From: Strigamia acuminata
Lineage: Eukaryota; Arthropoda; Chilopoda; Geophilomorpha; Linotaeniidae
NCBI GenBank assembly: GCA_949358305.1
Contig: OX442314.1
Coordinates: forward strand, 39,343,211 to 39,407,210
Reading direction: 5' to 3'
Length of the DNA: 64,000 nucleotides
A program made the position numbers and the translations under genes. Below, piece by piece: positions 1-10,321 of this stretch. The notes beneath the pieces are model-generated. The model was not told the origin of the DNA. It saw only the letters and a program-made list of their open reading frames with translations, and did not search any database. Position 1 is the first letter of the stretch; the number at the start of each line of letters is the position of its first letter.

Positions 1-196
1 AACCTGACATCTGTGCAGCCGGTGGTACCAGGGAACTCATTAAATTATGGATATAAATTATTGGCTCACTTTTTTCTGGTGGTATTCATGAACTATTTCA
101 TTTATTATTAATATTAATTTTGTTTTTGTTTTTATAAAGACATAATTATCAAAATATAAGCATACTGGACCATTTGAAGAAAGGTGATAATATAAA

Positions 197-398
197 GATA
201 AAAAAGTATTTGATACAAATGACAACAAATTTTGTTTAAAAAAAAGATGGTGAAAACTTTATCTTAGATTCTACACACGAATATTATTTTCAATGCAAGG
301 TCAAATGTTAATTACTGGTATTCATAAGTGTAAGCTATTAATGTATACGTGTGTTGATTTGCAATGTGTTGATTTGCATTATCATGACAAGTTCTGTA
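197..398 (+). pseudogene. YqaJ-like exonuclease fragment (C-terminal half)
   Basis: Translated + strand reads KDKKVFDTNDNKFCLKKDGE, then LDSTHEYYF and, after a one-base frame slip, MQGQMLITGIHKCKLLMYT. This resembles the second half of YqaJ/lambda-exonuclease-type recombinases, where a conserved Gln-rich strand (YYxQxQxQM) follows the EVKC catalytic motif. The first 60 bp repeat the segment at 36211-36283 almost exactly, where the upstream half of the same domain survives. Such nucleases occur in eukaryotic transposons. The fragment is broken by a frameshift and cut off by the TIR element starting at 408. Family call fairly secure; function lost. Confidence 0.55.
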
Positions 399-523
399 GG
401 TGTTGAATAATACGCGCGATATTCGTAACCGCGACATCGGAAATTATTCTTATGCGCGACGTCACGTTTGCATTGCGCAATTCGTGCACACGCCTATTTT
501 TGGACAGAATCCAGCGCCCGTGT

Positions 524-695
524 AATGCTTGTGGCACACGGCGGGTTTTGTGACGCGAATCGCGTCGCCAAGCCAAAGTACTTGGTGCACGTACTTTTTG
601 GTCGGCGATTTTGATTGCAACCAATCAGATGCGACCTGACGCCATTTTTTGCGACGCGATTCGCGCCGCAAAACCCGCCGTGTGCCACAAGCATA
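524..695. repeat. Inverted repeat, 45-nt arms
   Basis: Arms at 524-568 and 651-695 are reverse complements with two mismatches (core GTGGCACACGGCGGGTTTTG), separated by 82 nt. The arms are GC-rich in an AT-rich setting. The repeat lies inside the outer TIR element and would form a strong hairpin. Confidence 0.8.
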
Positions 696-936
696 ATGAC
701 CGATGCCTAACGTGCAAGAACAACCCCGCGTTGCCCGTACTGCAGGAACGTTGTCGCATCCACCCTTCGCATCTTCTGTTGTTAATTAAAACTAGAGTTC
801 TCAAAATTAAGTAAAATAGTAAGAAATAATAAAATAATAATTAAACTTTAATGTAATCAACAATCAAAAATGAATACACTTAATTATTAGATTAGCGCGT
901 GTAAGAATAGGATGAATATTATTATTCATATGTGCA

Positions 937-979
937 ACGTCGCGGTTAAGAATAAAAAAGGAATTCTTAACCGCGACGT
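937..979. repeat. Perfect 17-bp inverted repeat
   Basis: ACGTCGCGGTTAAGAAT (937-953) is followed after 9 nt by its exact reverse complement (963-979). A near-identical palindrome lies at 13386-13428, on the far side of the gypsy insertion, so both belong to the internal structure of the outer TIR element. Confidence 0.8.
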
Positions 980-1029
980 CGCGGATGTGAATAAAGACGT
1001 CTCAGAATGTCGCTCGTACGAATATAAAA

Positions 1030-1651
1030 TGTGAGTGTTCGGACGGACGCCACGTGGTCGGGGGAGAGCCACGGAGGCGCTGGACGCAACACACACGATA
1101 AAACAAACCACGAAATACACGGAGACACAATAGTTTTGGTTATTGGCTTTATTAGATGTCTAGGGGTATGATTGTAGTGTCCCATAGTGTATTTCCCAAG
1201 GCGGCGGTTCCTTCGAACCGCCCCTAATCAGACCGCGTGGCACGGCGGCCATCGGCCGCCATGACACACGAGGTCGGTAATCGGTTTTGGGCCACGCCGC
1301 CGAAGTTACGGTTAACGTCCGGCGGACGTGGCGCAACTGGACGCTCAGGTCCCGGCGGGCGACATCATCGCCACGCCGATAGTTTGGGTTATCTCAATAG
1401 CCAGTTTTGGAGGCGGTCGCAACACGACCGTTCGCCTTGCTGGTTGATCAACAACTCTCTTGTCCCTACGGGGACCAACCACTTCCGGAAGGGCGACTTC
1501 CGGGGCCTGATCCTGCTTGACCAAAGGCCCGCAGCTCCACCTGGTTGCGGAGGACCGCAACAGGCTGCGCGAGATACGAGAGGCGCTGGAGCTGCGCCAA
1601 GTGCATTGCCGTTGCAGTGCAGCGACCCGTGCGCAGGGGCAGCTGGTCACA
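1030..1651 (-). repeat. 3' LTR of the gypsy element
   Basis: 622 bp, nearly identical to 12745-13365. On the minus strand it begins TGTGACCAGCTGCCC right after the polypurine tract and ends CCGAACACTCACA. It carries AATAAA about 120 bp before its end, as expected for the R region, and a GGCGGTTC/GAACCGCC hairpin near 1200-1220. Open frames across the LTR are incidental. Confidence 0.95.
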
Positions 1652-1663
1652 TTTCCCCCCCCT
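1652..1663 (-). other. Polypurine tract
   Basis: Minus strand AGGGGGGGGAAA directly abuts the TGTG start of the 3' LTR. This is the expected plus-strand primer position. Confidence 0.85.
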
Positions 1664-2146
1664 GGAAAAAGGTAAGTACGAGGGGGTACAACGCAATCAC
1701 TGAAGTGGTTGTTGAAAGTTAACACATCGCATTACTTTTCTTTTTTCAGTTTATCAGATGACCATATTTCGGACGAGCCATCAGCTAGAACGAAGATCAC
1801 CGGTAGGAATGCACTTGGGAAAATAACAACACTACAAAGGAACACATACACACTTACCCCCAGGATGGAAAACTTGTACAATTTAAACACTATTGAAAAA
1901 TAAAAATGTAAAATAACACTTGTAATTTAAAAATATATATGAATAAAAAACACTTTTTGAACTTTAAAATCTAACATTTGTAGTTATTGAATCCATTTAA
2001 CATTAAAAGGTAAGTATGCTAATTTTAACACTTTGGAATAATTAATAATAAAAAAAACTTGTTTTGACAATAAAAAAATTATTTCTGGCACTATAAAAGT
2101 CTTAACAGGCTTGGCCAAAATCTCCTTTAAAACGACGGCGAAAACT
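1664..2146 (-). other. 3' untranslated part of the gypsy element
   Basis: AT-rich stretch between the ORF3 stop and the polypurine tract. No convincing coding frame on either strand. Confidence 0.5.
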
Positions 2147-3412
2147 TCACTGCAGCGATTTCCCCGGTGTGGGTGGCGTATCGTCGGTTTTTGGCTCTTC
2201 TTCAGTTTTGTCGTCGACGAATTCTTCTGCTAGCTTCTTGCGTGACTTCTTATTCGACTTCTTTTTCACGGCGGTAGCTTTGGGCTCGGGAACGACTGGC
2301 GGTGGTGGTGGCGGCGTGTGCGACTCCTCGTTCGGTGCGCCGTCAATCTGCATCGCGGTCTCGATCGTTGCTTCGGTGGTGACTACATTGTTGTCGCAAA
2401 CTGGTGGAGGATCCGCGAATCCCTGGAACACGACGTTCGTCGGGCGTTCTCCAACCATCGGCGGCATAATGACAGCCGGCGTCGCCGCTGTATTGGCACC
2501 AAACATCGTTTGCGGTAGTTGGCAGGCCGCTGGAAAAGCGATTGCGGCCGCCGTGGCTTTGGTCGGGATCAGGTTCACAATACCTTGGATTGGTTGAGGA
2601 CCGTACTGTCCCGCCCAAGCTGTTCGTAGCTCATCGGGAGTTTTTTCCGTTTGAGCTGGGATTTTCTTAACGAGTGCGCGTGGCGCATTCGATGTGATTG
2701 TGGCCGATGGCGCAGTCAATTGCTGATGAGCCGCTTTCTCGGCGTCTCTTTTCGCCATTCGGTCCTTATGGTCCGCGTGTTTTTTCGCTCTGTACCGAAT
2801 TTTTGCTTCGGTATTCACGCTTCGTTCACTCAACGTGGGATTTTCGATCGCCACGAGCCGTCTCATTTCCAGCAATTTCTCCGAAATGTTTGGACGGGCG
2901 GTCGGTGGTTGGTGAGGAGCTTGGGCGACGGTACTTTGTACGGTCGCTTTTGTCTCCTCGGCAGCCTTCTTTTTAAGCACAAATGGCTTATGTGGCGGAC
3001 GAAGAACCTTCTGCGACGTCGTCGCTGCGGGTTTCTTCGTAGAGATATTAGTAGAGGCAGTCGGCGGCGGTTGAGAGCGTACGCTCTTCGTTGCCGTTTT
3101 CTGTCTTTTCTTTGGGGGTTCCGTCGGTGTGGCATTCGCCACACGCGCTTGTTCCCTGTCTGCGATTTCCTTCTCGCGTTCTGCGCGCGATCGGACGCGC
3201 ATCCAGTTAATATGTCGGTGGTGCAGCGGAATCGGCTGACCGGGCAGCGTCATGAACATGACAAACCATTCTTCGAGTGGTTGATCCGTCAGCACGATTT
3301 CGTCTCCGCCGCAGTTCATGCACGGGATTCGCGATAGATTCCACAGCGTGATGTAGCCGAAGCCGTTGCATACTGGGCACTGGACCCATTCGTTGTTTCG
3401 GTGATTTTCCAT
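2147..3412 (-). CDS. Gypsy ORF3: zinc-ribbon, basic/proline-rich accessory protein
   Basis: 421 residues, ATG start (MENHRNNEWVQ). Residues about 12-37 hold CPVCNGFG and PCMNCGG, a four-cysteine ribbon like a half DnaJ CxxCxGxG repeat, then LEEWF. Downstream come an NLS-like PPKKRQKTA (near 100), Thr/Pro/Lys-rich low complexity, a basic helix (RYRAKKHADHKDRMAKRDAE, about 205-225), and a C-terminal Lys-rich then acidic tail. There is no signal peptide or membrane span, so it is not an envelope protein. It occupies the place, after pol, where env or accessory genes sit. Similar ribbons recur at 46.1, 55.9 and (variant) 37.6, 38.6 kb. A nucleic-acid-binding role is plausible but only inferred. 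Confidence 0.75.
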   Translation of the reverse strand: MENHRNNEWVQCPVCNGFGYITLWNLSRIPCMNCGGDEIVLTDQPLEEWFVMFMTLPGQPIPLHHRHINWMRVRSRAEREKEIADREQARVANATPTEPPKKRQKTATKSVRSQPPPTASTNISTKKPAATTSQKVLRPPHKPFVLKKKAAEETKATVQSTVAQAPHQPPTARPNISEKLLEMRRLVAIENPTLSERSVNTEAKIRYRAKKHADHKDRMAKRDAEKAAHQQLTAPSATITSNAPRALVKKIPAQTEKTPDELRTAWAGQYGPQPIQGIVNLIPTKATAAAIAFPAACQLPQTMFGANTAATPAVIMPPMVGERPTNVVFQGFADPPPVCDNNVVTTEATIETAMQIDGAPNEESHTPPPPPPVVPEPKATAVKKKSNKKSRKKLAEEFVDDKTEEEPKTDDTPPTPGKSLQ

Positions 3413-3632
3413 TGTTTTTCAAACTTTTCGTCTCGATTTTCCAGAGAAGTTCCACACGACTGGTCAGTGGCGATCGCAGTGAATAAGTGATTTGATCAAC
3501 GAATGGTGGTGTTTAAGTATGGAACCGGAAGACGTCCCGCGAACGTTTAATTGGCGTATGGACCGCAGATGTTTTGTAAACAGTCTGTGATTGGTCCAAA
3601 TGGGTCTCCCGATTTGAAGTGTCACCTAGCGG

Positions 3633-6600
3633 TCAATCCCGATATCGGATCGGTAAAACGTGATTTCTCGAAGGTCTATTTGAGTCCGAATTTGGTTTTG
3701 GTCGAGCCGTCGTGGGTTTTTGTGAATCCACTTGTGGCAACAGCAAGGGTTTTATTCTTTTTGGTTTCCCAAAAGGTTTTACTGGTGTTGGCAACTTAGT
3801 TGCGATACCAGATTCCGTTGGTCGCACTGGAGTTGGCAATATTGTTGCTGTTCCAGTGTCCACAGGTTGGTTTTCAAGAACTTCTTCATCTTCCTTATCT
3901 AAAATGGGCCATTCAGCCTTTTCTTCTGAGGGGATGAATCTCCTGAGTTTTACAATGTTGTGTGTACCCCTCGCTTGCAAAGTTATTGGTTTCGCAAGGG
4001 CATACGCATTGTTGTTAAAGACTTTAGTTATTACATAAGGTCCTTCAAAGCGATCCTCAAGGGACGCAGCATATCGATTAGCAGCATTGGACAATGGGTG
4101 GGTCTTTAGCAGAACCAAATCTCCAATTTCGAACTTATCGTCGCTGCGGTGTTGATCGTAGTAAGTTTTCTGTTTTGCTTGGGCCAGACTCTTATTTTTA
4201 AGAGCTGCAGCAATCAGAGTACGGTGTCTAGCGACTAGCATTCTGACAGCGTCGTAGGGCCTATTTGGGTCGAATGGGGTGTCATAAGACACATCTCGAT
4301 TATCCCAAAATAGCCGTAATTCCCTGCCATACGTCAGCATTGCTGGTGTAAAACCGGTAGACACATTTGGGGCAGAGTGCAAAGCAAAATTTATCTGGTC
4401 AATGCATCTGTCCCAGTGATCGTGCTCAAATGTAAAAATTCGAAGCATAATCTTGATATTCCTGTTTACGCGTTCAGTCAGGTTAGTCTGGGGATGGTAA
4501 GGCGTTGCTTTAATTGGTACAACCCCTGCATCGTCACAGAGAGTCTGAAACACGTCAGAAATGAATTGGGGGCCATTATCGCTCAACATGAAACGAGGGC
4601 ACCCATGACAGCTGAAAAATCGTTTTAAAATTGGTGCAATTGCAGTCATTTTAGCGGATCTCAGCGGTGTAGCTTCCATCCAGCCGGTGGCATAATCCAC
4701 CACAACTAGAATGAAGCGATTTCTGTTCGAGGTTCTAGGTAATGGACCTATTAGATCGATTCCTATCTTCTCAAAACGACCAATTTTTGGAGAAGTTGGG
4801 ACCATCAATCCCTTTGGTTTTCTCTGAATCGGTTTGCAGCGTTGGCAGCGATTGCAGCTTGCTACATGAAGTTTTACTTCTTTTTGCATGCCAGGCCAGA
4901 AATAAACTCTTTTCAATCGCTCTAGAGTTACTTCAACTCCTCCGTGACCAGCCATCGGATGGTCGTGAATTAGTTGAAGTGCTGCGAGTTGCAGAGATGG
5001 TGGAATAAAGATTTTAAATCCAATTCCCAAATCCTCTTCCTCCACAAAGAAATCAGTTTTAAAAGGTGCATAAATAATAAGCATTCCTTTTCTAGTGAGT
5101 GTGCAGTCGTACTGCCTTTCTTCCAAGAACTTAGGAAGTTCTGGTCGAGGTTGTCCATCATCCAATTCCAACCATTCGATTAGTTTTGAAAGATGTTTAT
5201 CTGCACGCTGCTGTAATATAATGTTCTCGAAAGACATCGGGTAATCGGTCTCATTGGTGAGATATGCCAGAGCAACAGGCTCTATAATCTCAGTTAGAGT
5301 TGCTTTCCCTTCTAATGGATTGCCATTATCAAGAGAGACTCTGGATAAGGCATCTGCGACTTGATTGTCGGTGCCTTTCCGGTACTTGATGGTGAAATTT
5401 TCATTCTGCAATTTCATTGCCCACCTAGCCAGTCTTCCAGCTGGATTTTCCATTGTCATGAGAAATCTCAGAGCATGATGGTCAGTCTCAACTTGGTACT
5501 CAGAATATTCAATGTATGGCTTGAACTTATCAACCGCCCAAACCACAGCTAAACATTCCAAATCGGTGGTGCTGTAGTTGTTTTCCGCGCCTTGCAGAGT
5601 TCTGCTGGCGTACGCAACTGGTCTTAAAGCACCATGGTCATCAATTTGCATGAGGACAGCTCCGAGCCCGCCGCCACTAGCATCTGTATGGATGGTGAAG
5701 TTGCGTGCGAAATCAGGCAGAGGCAGCATAATTCCTTTTGCAAGTTGATTTTTCAAATATTCGAAGGCAACATTGCATTCTTCAGACCATTCCCATTTTG
5801 TATCTTTCTTTAGAAGGGCAAAGAATGGTTTTTGAGTAATACTCAATTTTGGAATTAGAGCAGCATAGAAACCCACCATTCCAATAAAACGCTGAAGTTG
5901 TTTTATACTGGAAGGGGTCGGATAATTTAAAATTGCTTCCACTTTGTCGTTGTTTGGGCTGTAACTCCCATTTGACATCGTGAAACCAAGAAAATTTAGT
6001 TCTTCTGGGCAAATAAATGACTTTGACGGACTCGCTGTCAATTTATTTTTGTCTAATTTTGACAATATGTCATCTAAATGCTGAAGGTGTTCTTCAAATG
6101 AGTCGCTAAAGATGATAATATCATCGAGGTAAGCGAGTGCCCACTTGTGTTGTGCAGTTCCAAGAACTTGATCCATCATTCTCTGAAACGCACTGGGTGC
6201 ATTGCACAGTCCGAAAGGCATACGAGTAAACTGGTATGTTCCATCAGAAGTAGAAAAAGCAGTTTTCTTCTTGTCACTTGGTTTAAGTTTTATTTGGTAA
6301 TAACCTTTAGTTAAATCCAAAGTAGAAAAGAACTTTTTTCCACCTAAACAGGCCAAAATCATAGAAATTGAGGGCATCTGATAGACGTCCTTAATTGTAA
6401 TTTTATTTAGCCAGCGAAAGTCAATACAGAGGCGGTACCCTCCGTCTTTCTTTGCAACAATCACGGGGGGATTTTTATAACTCCCCTCGCAAGGTTCGGC
6501 CCAACCATCTCTCAGCAATTCAGCAACCAATTCGCGATAAATCTCAGCTTTCTTGGGATTCATTGGTCGGTCTTTGCATCGAAATGAAGGTGCATCTCCA

Positions 6601-7343
6601 GTCGGAATTGGATGTTCCAACGTGGGGTGGCAGCCAGCTTTGTCACTAAACACATGTCTGTATTTTTCTACAAGAGTTAAGATTTGAGATCTCTGCCTTG
6701 GTGACAAATTGCTTTTTGCTAACAGTCTCTGGCTCAAATCAGCCGTGGAGACAGAAGGTGACTTTGATTCTGCAACCAAAGCATCCCATCGATCCATTAT
6801 TGCATTTCCAAGTTCTTCAGGCGATGGTGGGTCGTCGAAGGGAAATGTGTCATGTGGAAAATCAAGAAAGAAATATTCTCGATCTGTTAGATTGAGAACA
6901 ATCCTATTTTCGATAATCCAAGAGCAACCTAATAATATAAATTTGGAAGCTGATGGAAGAACAGTAAATGTCACAGGGATTTCACCACCCTGCCACTTGA
7001 GTGGCAATGTGATTGTTCCGATTGGACGTGTTGGTCTATCGCCAGTGTATACAACTCGATTTTCTAAAAATGGAGTCATAAAGTGCAAGAGGTTTAGCTT
7101 TTTAAGCATTCCTCCGCTGATGTACCTATGGGTTGCCCCAGAATCCATCAGAGCGGTGACCTTTAAACCGTTTAGTGTTGCCTTGATGTAAGGCAGGGGA
7201 GTAATACTCTTTCCTGTCTTCAATGCAACGTTTACATGGTCGATTTCAGGTTCTGTGGAAAAAACCACGCGAGGATCTGGCTCTGTGGATGAAATGTCAT
7301 CAAATAGAGCATCCTCCATGTCCTCTTCCATTGGAATCAACAC
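3633..7343 (-). CDS. pol: Ty3/gypsy Pol polyprotein
   Basis: 1236 residues, uninterrupted. Protease ALMDSGAT (DSG 67-69); reverse transcriptase with FSTLDLTKGYYQ (339-350) and active-site YLDD (405-408); RNase H TDAS (553-556); integrase zinc domain H795/H800/C830/C833 with YFWPGM; integrase core D863, D922, E957 (DD35E); C-terminal GPY/F-like module (DRFEGPYVITKVF) and a proline-rich tail. It lies in a -1-like frame relative to gag, whose stop is at 7367; the pol frame stays open upstream across that stop, so it is probably made by frameshifting rather than from its own start. Encodes replication and integration of this element; all catalytic residues I can check are present. Confidence 0.93.
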   Translation of the reverse strand: MLIPMEEDMEDALFDDISSTEPDPRVVFSTEPEIDHVNVALKTGKSITPLPYIKATLNGLKVTALMDSGATHRYISGGMLKKLNLLHFMTPFLENRVVYTGDRPTRPIGTITLPLKWQGGEIPVTFTVLPSASKFILLGCSWIIENRIVLNLTDREYFFLDFPHDTFPFDDPPSPEELGNAIMDRWDALVAESKSPSVSTADLSQRLLAKSNLSPRQRSQILTLVEKYRHVFSDKAGCHPTLEHPIPTGDAPSFRCKDRPMNPKKAEIYRELVAELLRDGWAEPCEGSYKNPPVIVAKKDGGYRLCIDFRWLNKITIKDVYQMPSISMILACLGGKKFFSTLDLTKGYYQIKLKPSDKKKTAFSTSDGTYQFTRMPFGLCNAPSAFQRMMDQVLGTAQHKWALAYLDDIIIFSDSFEEHLQHLDDILSKLDKNKLTASPSKSFICPEELNFLGFTMSNGSYSPNNDKVEAILNYPTPSSIKQLQRFIGMVGFYAALIPKLSITQKPFFALLKKDTKWEWSEECNVAFEYLKNQLAKGIMLPLPDFARNFTIHTDASGGGLGAVLMQIDDHGALRPVAYASRTLQGAENNYSTTDLECLAVVWAVDKFKPYIEYSEYQVETDHHALRFLMTMENPAGRLARWAMKLQNENFTIKYRKGTDNQVADALSRVSLDNGNPLEGKATLTEIIEPVALAYLTNETDYPMSFENIILQQRADKHLSKLIEWLELDDGQPRPELPKFLEERQYDCTLTRKGMLIIYAPFKTDFFVEEEDLGIGFKIFIPPSLQLAALQLIHDHPMAGHGGVEVTLERLKRVYFWPGMQKEVKLHVASCNRCQRCKPIQRKPKGLMVPTSPKIGRFEKIGIDLIGPLPRTSNRNRFILVVVDYATGWMEATPLRSAKMTAIAPILKRFFSCHGCPRFMLSDNGPQFISDVFQTLCDDAGVVPIKATPYHPQTNLTERVNRNIKIMLRIFTFEHDHWDRCIDQINFALHSAPNVSTGFTPAMLTYGRELRLFWDNRDVSYDTPFDPNRPYDAVRMLVARHRTLIAAALKNKSLAQAKQKTYYDQHRSDDKFEIGDLVLLKTHPLSNAANRYAASLEDRFEGPYVITKVFNNNAYALAKPITLQARGTHNIVKLRRFIPSEEKAEWPILDKEDEEVLENQPVDTGTATILPTPVRPTESGIATKLPTPVKPFGKPKRIKPLLLPQVDSQKPTTARPKPNSDSNRPSRNHVLPIRYRD

Positions 7344-7366
7344 TATAGTAAGAGCGCAGTCGTCAG

Positions 7367-8756
7367 TTACTCGGGGGTTTCTGTCGACTGCGACTCCTCG
7401 TTTCCCGACATTTCAGGCCAGCCACCAAATTCATTGGCTGCAAGCATAGCCTGCATCATGCTGTGTTGGGCAGCGGCGATTGTTTCCATTGCTGCTTTAG
7501 CGGCTTCCACTTTAAGGGGGCAATCCCTTTCAAAGTGTGCGCCACCGCAGCCCCAGCAACCGCCAACTCTTGGTTTGGTCGCATAGTCTTTGAGCCTATT
7601 GCTCGGGACTAGCGCCTTCTCGTTGCCTTCTGCGGCCTTTGTTGCTGCTATCGCAGCATTTTTAGGCGCAGGGAACAGTGTTCTATTGTTTGGATTTCTC
7701 AATCCAAACGGAACAAATTTCGGTTTATCTCCACCCGCAGCATTTGGTATTGTTACCATTTGCTGGTTGGTTTTTTGAATTGGCGTAACAGTTTCTGTTT
7801 TTGCCGCCTCGATGATTGCTGCATTTGTCACAGTTTCCTGATTTATAATCGCGGCCTCCGTAGCAATGCAAGCTTTCCTGAGCGACGCCCAAGTGTTCTC
7901 CAAATTAATGGCATTTGCGACCATGTTCTTGGCCGCTGGGCGCAGAATTGCCAGCACTTTTTGAATTTGCTGGCTCTCGTGCACAGGAATAGTCAATTGA
8001 GCGTATAACTTCTCGAGTCTTATCACCACTTGGGTGGCAGACTCATGAGACAGTTGCTGTGTTTTAGCAATTTCTGCTAAAAGCAGCGCATCGCTCGGAC
8101 GAAAATGGGTGATAAATTCATGTTCGAATTCCTCCCAATTCGTTTTGGCATGAGAAGAGAACCATGTGGCCGCATCTCCTCGGAAAAACTTAAACAAATG
8201 CTCAGCAAGCACTTGGTTCAGATAGGGCAAAGCAAAGCGTAGAGAACGTTTTAAATCAATAAGGAAAGACTTAGCTTTCGTTTTGTCCCCTGCAAACGCT
8301 TCAATTCCAATGGATTTGACTCGTTTACTTAGCTCTACTTCATCCATTGGCCTGGGAGCAGGCATAGCCTGGTCAGTTTTGTGAAGAAACTTTTCTCCCC
8401 AAGCCAGAAAAAGAGGATTTCCAGTCGTAGGCGTTGAGCCTGTGCTGGATCCAGAGTTTGGTGTTGTCACGGTGGGAGAAATCGTGTTTGAGATTGCAGA
8501 TTGTGCTCTCAAATTCGATTGTCCAGCCGCCACCACGCTGTCAACGATAGCTTTTTGACTAGCTGTCATCTTCAACAAGCTTTCATTCGATAATTTCGCA
8601 GAGTCTAACTCCTGCAAAGCATGAGTTAACCGGTCGCTAATATCACCGAATTCCGTGCGCGTTTGCGTTAATTGACGCATAGTGCTATCACCAAGTGATC
8701 CACCAAGTGATCGGCTACTTTCAGAAGCGTGTCTTCCCACACTTCGTAGGTTGTCA
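7367..8756 (-). pseudogene. gag: Gypsy Gag, C-terminal part (3' of the Tc1 insertion)
   Basis: About 457 residues read openly down to the stop at 7367. The C-terminal region has a one-knuckle nucleocapsid motif CWGCGGAHFERDC (C-x2-C-x3-H-x4-C). Upstream there is a Gag-like helical region with a typical retrotransposon gag core (FFRGDAATWFSSH). The Tc1 element interrupts the frame after position 8756. The short tandem GATCACTTGGTG duplication near 8695 lies where the downstream frame no longer matches the N-terminal part at 10323-10526, so a frameshift also separates the halves. Gag builds the particle; this copy should be non-functional. Confidence 0.8.
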
Positions 8757-8758
8757 TA

Positions 8759-10321
8759 CAGTCTGTTTCAAAAGTATAAACACACCAGTTTTTTGGGGTA
8801 TTTTCAAGTTTAATTAAAAAATATTTTTTTTACCTTTCATTAGATATTTTCTAATGGCGCTTTACATCTTTTCACCAATTTTTATAAGAATTGGTTAATT
8901 ATTTCATAAATTATCACAGATTTCACATTTTTAGCCTGTTGCAAAAATATAAACACACCATCTATATCTGCTTTCATAAGAGTTGCAATGTAATTGTAGT
9001 TCTGTTAATTGATACCACAGTGTTCTAATATTACTTAGTGACACCAGAGAATGCAATCATCCAAATTCAAATTGAATAACGGTTTTTAGAAGAGGTTAGA
9101 ACAATGCCTCGTGGAAAAGCACTGTTGGAACAAGAAATTCGTGAAATCTACTTATTACATGGTGCAGGAAAGTCATTGCAGCTGCAACAAACAGATCTAC
9201 ACGTGCCAAACGCAATGTTTTGATGCAAGGAGAAAATTATGGCAAAAATAAACGACCAGGACGACCAAAATGTATGACTCCCAGGAACAAACGACAAGCT
9301 TTTCAATTGTTGACAACCAACAAAATGTCAAGAAGACAAGCAGCAGCAGCATTACCAATTCAAGTGTCACATACAACTGTTTGGAGGAGTATTGAAGACA
9401 ATAATAATGCAAAATTAATCAAAATGAAAGCAAAACCAAAATTAACAGAACAGCACAAATTGGCAAGACTCAATTGGGGATGACAAAAAGATGTCCTGGA
9501 AGAAACAATGGCAAAAAACTGTTTTCAGATGAAAAAAAGTGGAATTTAGATGGACCTGATGGATTTTCTTATTATTGGCATGATCTAAGAAAGGATGAGA
9601 AGGTGAGGATGAGTAGGCAGAAAGATGGAGGATCTGTTATGGTGTGGGCTGGATTTGGTTGGGGTGGTAAGACTGATATTGTTATCATTAATGGCAAAAT
9701 AAACTCTGAAAAATACCAACAAATGCTGTATGACAATTGATTGCTTTTGGTCCAGTAATAGGTGGCAATAATTGGAAATTCCAACAGGATAATGCCTCCA
9801 TACATGCATCCAAATCAACAAAAAATGGTTTAACGATGAAAAAATTAAGGTTATTGATTGGCCTTCTGAAGTTCAGATGTTAACCCAATTGAAAATTTAT
9901 GGGGCATTATGACTCGCATTGTTTATGGCAAAAACAAGCAGTATCATACAGTGAACGAACTGAAAATTGCCATTATGGATGCCTAGGAGTCATTACCACT
10001 TCAGCAGCTAAGAAAACTCTTGAATTCAATGCCAGACCGAATATTTAACCTTATTGCAGCAAATGGTGGACCAACAAAGTACTAAATCTCTTATAAAGCA
10101 AATATAATCAAAAATCCGTATGGTGTGTTTATACTTTTGTAACAGGCTAAAACCTGAAACCTGTGATAATTTATGATCTAATCAACCAATTGTCATAAAA
10201 ATTGTACAGAATATGTAAAATACTATTAGGAAATGTATTATGTTTGGTCAAAAAAATATGTGTTAATTAAACTTGAAAATACCCCAAAAAACTAGTGTGT
10301 TTATACTTTTGAAACAGACTG
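8759..10321 (+). mobile_element. Tc1/mariner-type element inserted in gag
   Basis: Flanked by TA on both sides (8757-8758, 10322-10323). Terminal inverted repeats begin CAGTCTGTTTCAAAAGT. Inverted similarity extends about 205 bp inwards (8759-8965 against 10117-10321) and contains a second copy of the AAAAxTATAAACACACCA motif at each inner end, an IR/DR arrangement like that of Sleeping Beauty-type elements. It contains a decayed transposase on the + strand. Inserted after the gypsy element arrived. Confidence 0.93.
9104..10085 (+). pseudogene. Tc1-like transposase, frameshifted
   Basis: Starts MPRGKALLEQEIREIYLLHG at 9104, then shifts frame near 9180 into an N-terminal helix-turn-helix region with the Tc1 linker GRPKCMTPRNKRQAF, shifts again near 9475 into the DDE core (FSDEKKWNLDGPDGFSYYWH; GGSVMVWAGFGW), and continues in further frames through NWKFQQDNASIHASKS and IDWPSEVQ to a stop at 10083. 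D, D and the C-terminal region are recognisable, but at least three frame changes prevent a full protein. Normally cuts and pastes the element at TA sites. Confidence 0.85.

Noticed and set aside
1237-1722. 161-residue ORF inside the left LTR (and its twin at 12951-13439)
   Set aside because: It lies in LTR sequence, antisense to the element. It is conserved only because the LTRs are duplicates, and it lacks any recognisable domain.
2651-3337. 228-residue + strand ORF opposite gypsy ORF3
   Set aside because: Antisense shadow of ORF3: Arg/Leu/Ser-rich composition typical of reverse frames.
2147-3412. Envelope gene in the gypsy element
   Set aside because: The third ORF has no signal peptide, transmembrane segment or furin-type site; it is a basic zinc-ribbon protein.
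9572-9821. Minus-strand ORFs across the Tc1 transposase
   Set aside because: Shadows of the recognisable DDE sequence on the + strand.
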